From: an uncultured Faecalibacterium sp.
GTDB lineage: Bacteria > Bacillota > Clostridia > Oscillospirales > Ruminococcaceae
Direction of reading: 5' to 3'
NCBI GenBank assembly: GCA_934513205.1
Contig: CAKSWU010000002.1
Coordinates: 153,499-217,498, forward strand
Length of the DNA: 64,000 bases
Part shown: one piece after another, positions 41,248-50,400 of the stretch
Layout of the letters: every line of letters starts with the position of its first letter
How positions within the stretch are numbered: the stretch's first letter is position 1
The notes under the pieces: model-generated
Seen by the model: the letters and a program-made list of their open reading frames with translations, nothing else
The model's database searches: none
Told to the model about the DNA's origin: nothing
Made by a program: the position numbers and the translations under genes

Positions 41248-42468
41248 ATGACAAAAATTGATATCTTCTCCGGCTTTTTGGGGGCCGGCAAAACCACGCT
41301 CATCAAAAAGCTCATCACCGAGGCCTTTGCAGGTCAGCAGGTGGTGCTGATCGAGAACGAGTTTGGCGAGATCGGCATTGACGGCGGCTTTCTGAAGGAA
41401 AGCGGCATCCAGATCAACGAGCTGAACGCCGGCTGCATCTGCTGCTCTCTGGTGGGCGACTTCCGCACCGCGCTGCAGCAGGTGGTGGAGCAGTACCACC
41501 CCGACCGCATCGTCATCGAGCCCTCGGGCGTTGGCAAGCTGAGCGATGTGACCCGCGCCGTGGAGGGCGTGGCAGAGCATCTGGACGTGCAGCTGAACAG
41601 CTTCGTCACCGTTGCCGATGTGAACAAGGTCAAGATGTATATGAAGAACTTTGGCGAGTTCTACGATGACCAGATCAGCCACGCAAGCTGCATCCTGCTC
41701 AGCCGCACCCAGACTGCCAGCGAGGAAAAGATCGCCGCTGCCGTGGCCCTGCTGCGGGAAAAGAACCCCACCGCCACCATCGTGACCACCGCATGGGATC
41801 ACCTGACCGGTGAGCAGATCCTGAAGGCCATGTCCACCAAGGATGACTTCAAGGCTGAGCTGATCGCTATGGCTGCCAAGGCCAACGAGGAGCACGCCCA
41901 CGAGGACGAGGAAGAAGAGCACGAGCATCACCATCATCACTACGATGAGAACGGTGTGTGCAGCTGCGGCCATCATCACGACCATGACGATGATGACGAC
42001 GACGAGGATGAGCACGAGCATCATCACCACGACCACGACGAGCATGACCACGACGATCATTGCTGCTGCGGTCACCACCATGACCATGATGACGATGAGG
42101 AGGAGCACGAGCATCATCACCATGACCACGAGGAGCATGACCATGAGCACGGCGACCATTGCTGCTGCGGTCATCATCATCACGACCACCACGCCGATGA
42201 AGTGTTCACCAGCTGGGGCGTGGAGACGGCCCGCAAGTTCACCAAGGCAGAGGTGGAGCATGCCCTCACCGAGCTGGATACCGGCAATTACGGCATGATC
42301 CTGCGCAGCAAGGGCATCGTGGATGGCGGTGCAGACGGCTGGCTGGAGTTCGACTATGTGCCCGGTGAGTGGGAAGTGCGCGCCCGCAGCGCAGACGTGG
42401 GCGGCAAGCTGGTGGTCATCGGATCCAAACTGAACGAGACCGCCATTGCCCAGCTGTTCGGCTGCTGA
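41248..42468 (+). CDS. COG0523 (CobW/YciC-type) GTPase with very long His/Asp/Cys-rich metal-binding tract
   Basis: 406 residues. Walker A is GFLGAGKT (9-16), and the family CxCC motif is GCICCSL (Cys63, Cys65, Cys66), which binds zinc in metallochaperone members. The switch region EPSGVGKLSD is present; the NKxD position reads SRTQ. Residues 215-317 are almost entirely His, Asp, Glu and Cys, built from three modules each ending in C(S/C)CGHHH. The C-terminal CobW domain follows (VFTSWGVETARKF, DGWLEFDYVPGEWEVR). A zinc or nickel chaperone/storage role is inferred. AGAGG precedes the ATG. Confidence 0.87.
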   Translation: MTKIDIFSGFLGAGKTTLIKKLITEAFAGQQVVLIENEFGEIGIDGGFLKESGIQINELNAGCICCSLVGDFRTALQQVVEQYHPDRIVIEPSGVGKLSDVTRAVEGVAEHLDVQLNSFVTVADVNKVKMYMKNFGEFYDDQISHASCILLSRTQTASEEKIAAAVALLREKNPTATIVTTAWDHLTGEQILKAMSTKDDFKAELIAMAAKANEEHAHEDEEEEHEHHHHHYDENGVCSCGHHHDHDDDDDDEDEHEHHHHDHDEHDHDDHCCCGHHHDHDDDEEEHEHHHHDHEEHDHEHGDHCCCGHHHHDHHADEVFTSWGVETARKFTKAEVEHALTELDTGNYGMILRSKGIVDGGADGWLEFDYVPGEWEVRARSADVGGKLVVIGSKLNETAIAQLFGC

Positions 42469-42472
42469 ACTC

Positions 42473-42529
42473 CTTCCGTCAAACCCTGACGGGTTAGCCA
42501 GCTCCCTCAGAGAGGGCGCCTGATTGGAC
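42473..42529. repeat. Palindromic element between the two GTPase genes
   Basis: CCTTCCGTCAAACCCTGACG followed by GGGTTAGCCAGCTCCCTCAG and AGAGGGCGCC; combines the GTCAAA motif of 41047 with the GCTCCCTC/GAGGGCG motif of the 2872 family. Confidence 0.5.
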
Positions 42530-42557
42530 AATGATTTTTAAAGGAGAAACCATTCCT

Positions 42558-43520
42558 ATGGCAAAAGAGATCCCGGTCTACCTGTTTGTGGGCTTTCTGG
42601 AAAGCGGCAAGACCAAATTCATTCAGGAAACCTTTGAAGACCCCAATTTTGACTCCGGCGACAAGACCCTGCTGCTGATCTGCGAGGAGGGCGAGGAGGA
42701 GTACAACGAGAAGAAGTTCGCCTTCCCCGGCGTGACCGTCAAGGTGCTGGAGGACAAGTCCGAGCTGAACCCCCAGAACCTTGCCAAGCTGGAAAAGGAA
42801 GCGGACGCAGGCCGTGTGGTCATCGAGTACAACGGCATGTGGCTGCTGCAGGATCTGGCGGAGGCTCTGCCCGAAAGCTGGATCGTGTACCAGTGCATCG
42901 CCACTGCCGATGGCACCACCGCCCTGACCTATGCCCGCGACAACTCCATGCGCAGCCTGATGCTGGACAAGATCGCCCGCAGCGAGCTGATCGTGTTCAA
43001 CCGCGCCGAGGCGGTCAACAACGACGCCGCCCGGCAGGAGCTGCACAAGCTGGTGCGGCAGGCTTCCCGCAAGTGCGATATCGCCTACGAGTTCAAGGAC
43101 GGCAGCGTAGCCTACGATGATATCCCCGACCCGCTGCCCTTTGATATCAACGCCGACCCCATCGACATCCCGGATGACGATTTCGGCATCTGGTACATGG
43201 ACTGTCAGGACGAGCCCCAGAAGTACACCGGCAAGACGGTGCGTTTTCTGGCACAGGTCTGCCAGACCAACCGCGCCGGCAAAAACAGCTTTGTGCCCGG
43301 CCGCTTTGCCATGACCTGCTGCGTGCAGGACATCCAGTTCGTGGGCTTCCCCTGCAGCTACGATGGCTACAAGGCACTGGAACAGCGCGCATGGGTGCGG
43401 GTGACCGCCAAGGTGGGGTACAAGTTCCACAACATCTACCGGGGCAAGGGCCCGGTGCTCACCGCCGTTTCGGTGGAGCCCGCCGAAAAGCCGCTGGAAG
43501 ATGTGGTGACGTTCTCTTAA
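42558..43520 (+). CDS. CobW-like P-loop protein fused to a YcgQ (TIGR03943)-like C-terminal domain
   Basis: 320 residues. Residues 1-175 are a reduced COG0523-type GTPase: Walker A GFLESGKT (12-19), no CxCC, NKxD position read as FNRAE. Residues 200-315 resemble the C-terminal domain of YcgQ-type proteins (FVPGRFAMTCCVQDIQFVGF with Cys254-Cys255, then WVRVTAKVGYK), which accompany YcgR permeases beside zinc-responsive yciC genes in Bacillus. Start at 42558 after AAAGGAG. Operon with the His-rich GTPase points to metal allocation; no permease gene is adjacent. Confidence 0.75.
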   Translation: MAKEIPVYLFVGFLESGKTKFIQETFEDPNFDSGDKTLLLICEEGEEEYNEKKFAFPGVTVKVLEDKSELNPQNLAKLEKEADAGRVVIEYNGMWLLQDLAEALPESWIVYQCIATADGTTALTYARDNSMRSLMLDKIARSELIVFNRAEAVNNDAARQELHKLVRQASRKCDIAYEFKDGSVAYDDIPDPLPFDINADPIDIPDDDFGIWYMDCQDEPQKYTGKTVRFLAQVCQTNRAGKNSFVPGRFAMTCCVQDIQFVGFPCSYDGYKALEQRAWVRVTAKVGYKFHNIYRGKGPVLTAVSVEPAEKPLEDVVTFS

Positions 43521-43603
43521 AAAAGGTTTCGCTGCGCTCCGGGCCGCACCGCTTTGTGCCGGACCGGGAGGGCTGACACGGTTGATCGCAAGGAGGTCCT
43601 GAT

Positions 43604-44050
43604 ATGAAAACGTTGTTCCGTATCCTTGGCACGGCTGCCGCAGTAGCCGTTACCGGTGCCGCCATCGTGGCATTGGACAAGATCCTGAACCAGAAGGACC
43701 CGCTCCATGTGGAGCAGGTCGAGTACCCCGAAGACGCCGAGCAGGACGCCGCCGAGGCCGAAAAGGCTGCCGAGGCTTACGCTGAGGGCGAGGCCAGAGC
43801 GGCAGACGAGGCAAATGCAGAGGCGCAGGCCGCTGCCGAAGCACCGGAAGCCCCCGCGGAGGACGCACCCCAGACCCAGCCGGAGACGGCTGCCGAGCGT
43901 CCGGTGTACGACCCGGAAGCCCCCAATCCCAACCCCGTGGAGGCCGGCCCCGCCGTTGCCCCCAAGGACGAGAGCGGCAAGATCGACGTCACCAAGATCG
44001 CCGATGCCAGTGACTTTGGCGACTGGGAAGAACAGGGCTGCAAGGGATAA
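43604..44050 (+). CDS. Small membrane-anchored Ala/Glu-rich protein
   Basis: 148 residues. One N-terminal hydrophobic segment (RILGTAAAVAVTGAAIVALD) with no lipobox, then a low-complexity region rich in Ala, Glu and Pro (AEKAAEAYAEGEARAADEAN) that is likely disordered or a single helix. It ends in KIADASDFGDWEEQGCKG. No family recognised. AAGGAGG precedes the ATG. It follows the GTPase operon by 83 bases and ends at a strong terminator, so it may belong to the same transcript. Confidence 0.7.
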   Translation: MKTLFRILGTAAAVAVTGAAIVALDKILNQKDPLHVEQVEYPEDAEQDAAEAEKAAEAYAEGEARAADEANAEAQAAAEAPEAPAEDAPQTQPETAAERPVYDPEAPNPNPVEAGPAVAPKDESGKIDVTKIADASDFGDWEEQGCKG

Positions 44051-44058
44051 AACAGAAC

Positions 44059-44092
44059 AAAAAAGGGACGATGCACCGCATCGTCCCTTTTT
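44059..44092. terminator. Bidirectional terminator
   Basis: AAAAAAGGGACGATGC, ACC loop, GCATCGTCCCTTTTT, between convergent genes. Confidence 0.85.
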
Positions 44093-44093
44093 G

Positions 44094-44780
44094 TTATCCT
44101 CTTGCCAGCTGCTGCAGCTTTTTCTTGTCCAACACCTGCACGCCGCCCCGGAACAGCCGAACCCAGCCCTCCTGCGCAAAGTATTTCAGCATCCGGCTCA
44201 CCACCTCGCGGGCGGAGCCCATATACTTTGCCATCTGGTCGTGGGTCATGCGCACCTCATCGCCGCCGGTCTTTGCCAGCTCATCGGTAAGAAAAATGGC
44301 AAGCCGCCGGTCGGCGCTCATAAACAGCACCTGCTGCATGGCCCACATGCTGTCCGAAAAACGCTCGGCGGTCATCTGGTAGGCGTAGCACCGCACATAC
44401 ACGTTCTGCTGCATCAGCCTGCGGAAGATGCCGGCACTGATGCAGTAGGCTTCGGTGTCCTCTTCGGCGTCGATGTACAGGTCGATGTTTACCGACTCCA
44501 TCACGCAGGACGCCGACAGGATGCACACCTCGCCGTCAAACAGCCGGTAGAGGGTCACGTCCCGGCCGTCCTCGGACAAAAGATAGGAGCGCAGCTGCCC
44601 GCTGCGCAGCAAAAGAATGCCCACGCAGCTTTCCAGCGGGCTGTGCACCCGGGCACCCTTGGCGTAGTGCACCGGGCGGGTGTATCGGCAGAGCATATCC
44701 TGCTCCTCGGGGGTCAGCTGGTCCCAAAAGGGGAAACCGCAGGCAAGGCAGCCGCGGTGGTCAGGGTTCTTTTCCGGCAT
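44094..44780 (-). CDS. Crp/Fnr-family transcriptional regulator
   Basis: 228 residues: an N-terminal cyclic-nucleotide-binding-type barrel (LLLRSGQLRSYLLSEDGRDV, LYRLFDGEVCILSASCVMES) and a C-terminal winged helix (RMTHDQMAKYMGSAREVVSR). Two cysteines lie near the N-terminus (CLACGF) and a few more in the barrel, but no four-cysteine FNR iron-sulfur set is obvious. Related Clostridial regulators respond to redox or nitrosative stress. ATG at 44780 has AAGGA upstream; the ATG at 44789 overlaps the trxB stop. Co-transcribed with the reductase gene. Confidence 0.85.
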   Translation of the reverse strand: MPEKNPDHRGCLACGFPFWDQLTPEEQDMLCRYTRPVHYAKGARVHSPLESCVGILLLRSGQLRSYLLSEDGRDVTLYRLFDGEVCILSASCVMESVNIDLYIDAEEDTEAYCISAGIFRRLMQQNVYVRCYAYQMTAERFSDSMWAMQQVLFMSADRRLAIFLTDELAKTGGDEVRMTHDQMAKYMGSAREVVSRMLKYFAQEGWVRLFRGGVQVLDKKKLQQLARG

Positions 44781-44785
44781 GGTCC

Positions 44786-45643
44786 TCATCCTTTCCGCAG
44801 AGCTTTGATGGCTTCGGTGGCGGCCTGTGCGCCCTCATACACGGCCTTTGCCACCTGCAGCAGGCCCCCGGTGCAGTCGCCTGCCGCGTACAGCCCGGGC
44901 ACGGTGGTCTGCATCCGTGCGTCCACAACGATGCGGCTGCCGTCCACTTCGGCACCGATTTTCCGGGCCAGCGCGGTGCTGCCCGCCACGCCCAGCGCCA
45001 CGAACACCCCGCTGACAGGCAGCTGTACCCCGCCGGACAGCTGCACGCCGGTGACAACGGCTTCGCCCAGAACCGCCTCCACGGCCTGCGGATAGACCGT
45101 GACCTCCGGCGGGAAGTCCGCCGTCAGTGGAGCACCGTTTGTCAGCAGGCAGACGCTTTTTGCCACCGGCAGCAGGGCCTGCACCTCGTGCAGGGCGTAG
45201 TCTCCGCTGCCCAGCACCGCCACATCCCTGCCGCGATAAAAAAAGGCATCGCAGGCGGCGCAGAAGCTGACCCCGTGCCCTTCCAGTCCGGCAAGCCCCG
45301 GGATGCGGGGCACCGCGCGGGATGCGCCGGTCGCCAGAATAACGGCGTCCGCAGGGTAATCCCGGTCCATGGTTTCTACCGTGAGCCGGTCGGTATAGGT
45401 CAGGCCCACGACCTCTGCAGGGACGAACTTCACCCCCAGCCGTCTGGCATTTTCGATGCTGCGGCGTTCCAGCTCGGCACCGGAGATGGGCTGGGCAAAG
45501 CCGTAGTAATTCTCAACGGCATCGGCACGGGCCAGCGCACCGGCACCGCGGGTCAGGACAGTAGTGTCCGCACCGGCGCGGACGGCGTACAGCGCGGCGG
45601 AAACGCCCGCCGGGCCGGAACCTACGATCACAATGTTGGGCAT
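44786..45643 (-). CDS. Thioredoxin reductase-like flavoprotein
   Basis: 285 residues. FAD site VGSGPAGVSAALYAVRAG, redox-active CAAC (Cys128, Cys131) followed by Asp as in TrxB (CATCD), NAD(P)H site VLGSGDYALHE where GGGNSA is usual, and the C-terminal FAD motif LYAAGDCTGG. It is about 25 residues shorter than standard TrxB, and its altered NADPH loop (GSGDYA) may mean a different electron donor such as ferredoxin. AAGGAGG precedes the ATG. Operon with the Crp/Fnr gene. Confidence 0.83.
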   Translation of the reverse strand: MPNIVIVGSGPAGVSAALYAVRAGADTTVLTRGAGALARADAVENYYGFAQPISGAELERRSIENARRLGVKFVPAEVVGLTYTDRLTVETMDRDYPADAVILATGASRAVPRIPGLAGLEGHGVSFCAACDAFFYRGRDVAVLGSGDYALHEVQALLPVAKSVCLLTNGAPLTADFPPEVTVYPQAVEAVLGEAVVTGVQLSGGVQLPVSGVFVALGVAGSTALARKIGAEVDGSRIVVDARMQTTVPGLYAAGDCTGGLLQVAKAVYEGAQAATEAIKALRKG

Positions 45644-45677
45644 GGAGAGCCTCCTTTTCGCAAAAGTGTTTTTTTAC

Positions 45678-45683
45678 AGTATA
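45678..45683 (-). promoter_or_regulatory. Minus-10 of the trxB-like/crp operon
   Basis: TATACT on the minus strand, 35 bases before the start codon; no -35 at 17 or 18 bases, as expected for an activator-dependent promoter. Confidence 0.5.
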
Positions 45684-45704
45684 CACCTTTTTTTGCAGGA
45701 TCTC

Positions 45705-45719
45705 TGTGACCGGGTCGCA
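45705..45719. promoter_or_regulatory. Crp/Fnr-like operator
   Basis: TGTGACCGGGTCGCA is an inverted repeat TGTGA-N5-TCGCA. Its centre is about 41 bases upstream of the predicted start, the standard class II activator position. The regulator encoded in the same operon is the obvious candidate to bind it. Confidence 0.5.
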
Positions 45720-45756
45720 AAAAAGCGGCATTTCGGCGGGAAAGGGACGTTTGCGG

Positions 45757-46086
45757 TCAGAACACCAGCTGCACCAGCAGTGCATAGCACAGCGTGCCGC
45801 CTGCAATACTGAGCAGAGTCTGGTGTCTCCACCGGTGCAGACCCACCGTCACCAGCAGCGCAAGGGCCTCCGGGATGCCGTGACTGCCGGAGAACGGGGT
45901 GACACCCTTCAGGCAATAGACGATGAGCATCCCGAAGATGGCGGCGGGCAGCACCCGCCCCAGATACCGCACCACCTCCGGTGGCTGATGATCCCTGCTG
46001 GAAAAAATCAGAAACGGCAAAAACCGGGTAAGCATGGTGGCGGCGGCGCACACCGCAATGGTCAGGCCCATCTGAACGGCGGTCAT
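45757..46086 (-). CDS. azlD: AzlD-family branched-chain amino acid exporter subunit
   Basis: 109 residues with four hydrophobic helices; MGLTIAVCAAATMLTRFLPF and PPEVVRYLGRVLPAAIFGML are standard AzlD features. It acts with AzlC in the membrane to export branched-chain amino acids or analogues. Its ATG overlaps the azlC stop as ATGA, with GGTGGAGGA upstream. Confidence 0.92.
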   Translation of the reverse strand: MTAVQMGLTIAVCAAATMLTRFLPFLIFSSRDHQPPEVVRYLGRVLPAAIFGMLIVYCLKGVTPFSGSHGIPEALALLVTVGLHRWRHQTLLSIAGGTLCYALLVQLVF

Positions 46087-46832
46087 TCCTCCACCTCCCC
46101 GGTTGCCTGTTCTATCGGTCGGCGCAGCACAAGCAGCAGCACCAGAATGCACCCCATGGACGGCAGCAGAAAGCGGTCCGGGCCAAACAGCACAAGACAC
46201 ACCAGCGGCACGGCAAGCCCGATCAGAGCACTGCCGTGCTGCCGGTCTTTCTCCCACTGGTTCAGAAAGATGACCGTGAACATGGCAGTCATCACAAAGT
46301 CCACCCCTTCGGTGCTGAACGGCAGAACGGCCCCCACAGCGGCCCCCAGCCCGGCGCTGCCCACCCAGTAGAGCTGGTCCAGCAGGGTGATGAAAAACAT
46401 GAACCAGCCCCGGTCCACTCCTTCCGGCGGCGCTGCCGAGCAGGTGATGGAAAAGGTCTCATCGCTCATGGCAAAGATCATGTAGGCGCTGCGCAGGCCA
46501 TAGCCCTTGTAGCGCTCCAGCATGGCAAGACCGTAGAACAAATGCCGCGCCTGGATCATCAATGCCATCAAAAAGGCCGACAGCGGCGAAAACGCGCCCA
46601 GCAGCAGGCTGGACAGCACAAACTCCAGCGAGCCGCCATAGACCACAGTGCCCAGCAGCATGGGCATCCACACCGGCAGCCCCAGAGACTGCACATAGAT
46701 GCCGTAGCCCAGCCCCAGCACAAAATAGCCAGCCAGAACCGGGACCGTCTGCGGCGCAGCGGCCCGCAGAGCGGACAGCGCCGGGCTTTGGGGCAGCTGC
46801 CTGCCCCGGATGTCCGATGCGTAGGAATGCAT
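46083..46832 (-). CDS. azlC: AzlC-family branched-chain amino acid exporter subunit
   Basis: 249 residues, about seven helices. TVPVLAGYFVLGLGYGIYVQ, YGGSLEFVLSSLLLGAFSPL and LMIQARHLFYGLAMLERYKG are characteristic of AzlC. GGGAGGGAAACG precedes the ATG at 46832. Confidence 0.93.
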   Translation of the reverse strand: MHSYASDIRGRQLPQSPALSALRAAAPQTVPVLAGYFVLGLGYGIYVQSLGLPVWMPMLLGTVVYGGSLEFVLSSLLLGAFSPLSAFLMALMIQARHLFYGLAMLERYKGYGLRSAYMIFAMSDETFSITCSAAPPEGVDRGWFMFFITLLDQLYWVGSAGLGAAVGAVLPFSTEGVDFVMTAMFTVIFLNQWEKDRQHGSALIGLAVPLVCLVLFGPDRFLLPSMGCILVLLLVLRRPIEQATGEVEE

Positions 46833-46917
46833 GATCGTTTCCCTCCCCGATACAGGGTTTTCTTGCCGGATGGAACTCTCACAAAAAACCCACAGAACAG
46901 ATGTGAATAGTGACTTT

Positions 46918-46945
46918 ATTATAACAGCTTTTTCCCCGTTTGCAA
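46918..46945 (-). promoter_or_regulatory. Promoter of azlCD
   Basis: TTGCAA (46940-46945), 16 bases, TATAAT (46918-46923) on the minus strand, with a leader of about 80 bases. Confidence 0.65.
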
Positions 46946-47104
46946 GAGCAGATAACAGGACACGCTTCGTTCCCGCCGGTGTGCAAAAGTGTGCAGAAAC
47001 CGTGCACATACTCTGGAATAAATGAAAAATGATGATTTTTGTTCCATGATTTGATGGCGATTTGAGTGACCACAAAGGTAAATTTGATACACGGAAAGAA
47101 GAAT

Positions 47105-47194
47105 GCCCACTCGTCTGAGGAGTTCTCAGGGGAGTGGGCAGTTCTGCGCAGGTGGTTAATATAATTTCGATTATGACAATTCAAATTATATTAA
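47105..47194. other. Pair of inverted repeats between azlC and the restriction locus
   Basis: GCCCACTC (47105) pairs with GAGTGGGC (47132), with CTGAG/CTCAG nested inside. Then TTAATATAATTT (47156-47167) is exactly complementary to AAATTATATTAA (47183-47194). A further CACCGCT...AGCGGTG hairpin follows near 47220-47260. No coding frame is seen in 46946-47258. Confidence 0.5.
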
Positions 47195-47258
47195 GACGTT
47201 CCATAGGCTATAACAGCTTCACCGCTTGGTTTTCAAAAACCACCTGTTGATAGCGGTG

Positions 47259-47462
47259 TTACTTCTTCACAAATTGGTATACGCCATATTCTGGTGACGT
47301 CACCAATCCATGCTTGATAAGATTCTTGATAATAGAGGATGCACGAGATTTCTGAACGCCATATAGCTGTGCAACGTTTATGCTGCGGAACTGATATTGA
47401 TACCGATATCTCTTGAAAAGTTCAAGCGTATTATACCGTATTTTATTAGTATATTCTACCAC
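47259..47462 (-). CDS. Small winged-helix protein after hsdR
   Basis: 67 residues, AT-rich. SINVAQLYGVQKSRASSIIK then NLIKHGLVTSPEYGVYQFVK looks like a helix-turn-helix plus a beta wing, as in small MarR/GntR-like domains. The GTG start is one base after the hsdR stop with no ribosome site, so it would depend on coupled translation. It may regulate the restriction operon, or be a leftover piece of a larger protein. Family not recognised. Confidence 0.5.
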   Translation of the reverse strand: MVEYTNKIRYNTLELFKRYRYQYQFRSINVAQLYGVQKSRASSIIKNLIKHGLVTSPEYGVYQFVKK

Positions 47463-47463
47463 T

Positions 47464-50400
47464 TTATGCAGTCACATGGGTGGCATTCTCTTTCACCGAA
47501 TTGATTGTTTTCATCAGCTCACTGCCTGTTTTGCCATCAAACAGGCGGGTAAACAGAATGGGCTGGTCAAAGGGTGGTTTCATCAGAACCGCTTTGCTTT
47601 CCACATAACCGTTCTGCTCGATGTAATGAATGACCTTCTGCACGAACGCGATCTGCTTTGCATTCAGCGATTCGTCGTTGATAAATTTTGAAAATGCCTG
47701 CATGGCAGCATCGTGGTCCAGCTTTGCCACTTTACGCACCAGCAGCCCAAAGGGTGTATCCCGAAACTCTCGTGCATAGTCCTCTTTGCTGCCCAGCTCA
47801 CAGGTGAAGATATGTTCCAGCTCGGTATAGTCGCCCCGGGAAAGCGGAATGTTCTGGGTCAGCTTGTGGATGGCCAGCGTATCGCTGCGGTGCTCCATGA
47901 TGTAGCGGTTCACACGTTCCCGGTACTCGCCGAAATCGTAGCCGGAATCCAGCGTTTTGCCCTCGGTCTGTTCCAGTACCGGGTCGGCAAGGGCCGTGTA
48001 GACAGGCTTTTGCCCCTCGCCGCCTTCCACCAGAAACTTGATAAGCTCCCGCAGCTCCTGCCGCATTTCCTCAAAGTGGAGAAGATCATGCGAGGTCAAA
48101 AATTCGTCTGTCTGCACCTCCCGGATGAGGGGCAGCTTTGCCTGAACCTGCGGGATGGTAGCCTTCCCTTCCAGCATTGCCGCTGTATTGCGCAGCTGTT
48201 TCTGGGCGCGGCTCAGCCCCGGCAGACCCTCCAGCTCACAGAGCAGCAAGCCATACACAAAGTTATCGAACCGCTTGGCGGCTTCGTCCTTATCGTCCAG
48301 CGAGATGAGCGGTGCCACCTCTTTCATCAAGGTGCCTTTGTCCGTTTCGGTCAGGCGGACAAAGGCTTCCGGCTTTTGATAGTGTTCCACGGCCTGTCGG
48401 TGCAGCCGCACGGATACCAGCTCCGGGTTCAGCGCTCCCACCTCGGCACGGCAGGTCTCCGTTAAGATCTTGCGCCAGTTCTGGTATTTTTCGTCCGCAT
48501 AGGCTCCATCCTGCAGCGCGGCGGCGATCCGCACCTGTTTGCAGAAAATGCTCTCGGACAGGCTTTTGGTGTCCGCACTCTCGTAGCCGTTGGGTTTCTG
48601 ACGGAAAAATTCAAAGTTGCCGCAGTAGTCAAAAATCAGAAACCGCCGTTTGCCCGTATACTCGCCATCGATGGCATCCACGCAGGCAAGGGATGGGCAG
48701 AGCCGCGTGCCACGGCCGATCATCTGCCAGAACTTCGTTTTGCTGCGCACTTTTTTGAAGAACACCAGATTCACGCACTCCGGCACATCAATGCCCGTGT
48801 CCATCATATCCACCGAGACCGCAATAAACGGCGGCTTGTCCGGCTGCTTGAAGTCGTCAATGATGGACTGCGCATAGGCGTCGTCGCAGACCACCCGCTG
48901 GATGAATCCCGGGTACTGGGTCTCCAGCTGCGGGTAGAGCTTGCCAAAACGTTCCCGGATAAACTCCGCATGGAGCTTGTTCTGGGCAAAGATGATGGTT
49001 TTGCCAATGCGGTCACCGCCCGCCGTCTGGATGCCCCGTTCCATCAGGTCTTGCAGCACCGTGTCCACGGTGTTGGCGTTGAAGATAAACTTGTTCAGCT
49101 TTTCGGATGGGATGAAAGTGGGCAGGGTGTCGTCCTCGGCAAAATCGTCCTCGTAGCGGGCCTTATCCTCCGGTGAAAGCTGGTCGTAGTGGATGCCCTC
49201 TTCTGTGAATTTCGTCTTGACCTCGTAGTTGTAGTAAGGCACCAGCACATGGTCGGTGTAGACCGCCGTATCGTAATCGTAGGCGTAGGTGGGGATGCCG
49301 TGTTCCATCTCGAAAAAGTCGTAGGTGTTGCGGTCTACATCGGTTTTCGGGGTGGCGGTCAGACCCACCAGAATCGCATCGAAATAATCAAAAATGGCGC
49401 GGTATTTCTTGAAAATGCTGCGGTGGCTCTCGTCCACGATGATGAGGTCAAAGTGGGCGGGCGAAAACAGCGGCACGCCGTCCTTGGTCTTGGCGTTGTC
49501 GATGGCGTTGAGCATGGTGGGATAGGTGGAAAACACGATGCGCGCGGCCTTATCGTCCTTGGAGGAGCATAGGTTGCACAGCGACTGGTCCGGCAGATAC
49601 TTCTTGAAGTCGTCCTTTGCCTGCTTGACTAGCGCGGTGCGGTCGGCCAGAAAGAGCGTGTTGGTCACATGACCGCCCCGGCTCAGCACATCGGTCAGGC
49701 TGGACGCGGTGCGGGTCTTGCCTGTGCCCGTTGCCATGACCAGCAGATTGCGCCGGAAGCCCTGCGCGATGTGGGCACAGACAGCCCGGATGGCGTTTTT
49801 CTGATAGTAGCGGTCGGTGATTTTATCATCAATTTCGATGGTGTCCAGCGGCTTTTTCTCGGCGCGGCGGTTCATCAGCTTCTGCAAGTCGTCCTTGCAG
49901 AACACCCCGCTCACGGCACGCTGCGGGCCGCTCTGCTCATCCCAGAAATAGGTGGTGTAGCCGTTGGTGGTAAACAGCATTGGACGGCGGCCAAACTTCT
50001 GCTCCAGACAGTCTGCATAAAGCTGAGCCTGCTTGCGCCCGATGTTGGGGTCTTTGGTGCTGCGTTTGGCTTCAATGACCGCCAGCGGCAAGCCGTCCTT
50101 GCCCATCAGCACATAGTCCGCATAGCCCTTCTGCCCCAGCACGCCGTTCATGTTGTCCACTTCGTACTCGGTGCGCACATCGGCGTCCGGCCCGGTGAAT
50201 TTCCAGCCCATGGCCTTGAGGTCGATGTCGATGATCTTCCGCCGCGTTTCGGCCTCGGTCAGGTCGGCGGCGGTGAAACTGCGGCTCTGCTGGTTCTGCT
50301 GTTTGCTGGCCGTGTATGCCGCCGAAAGGCTCTCCACCTGCTTGCGCAAGGCTTCCAGTTCGGCATCCTTCTGGGACAGTAAACTTTCCTGCTCCCGGAT

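Noticed and set aside
41880..42200. Short repeated DNA resembling a CRISPR-like array
   Set aside because: The repeats are in frame and encode the His/Asp/Cys tract of the COG0523 protein; there are no spacers of constant length and no cas genes.
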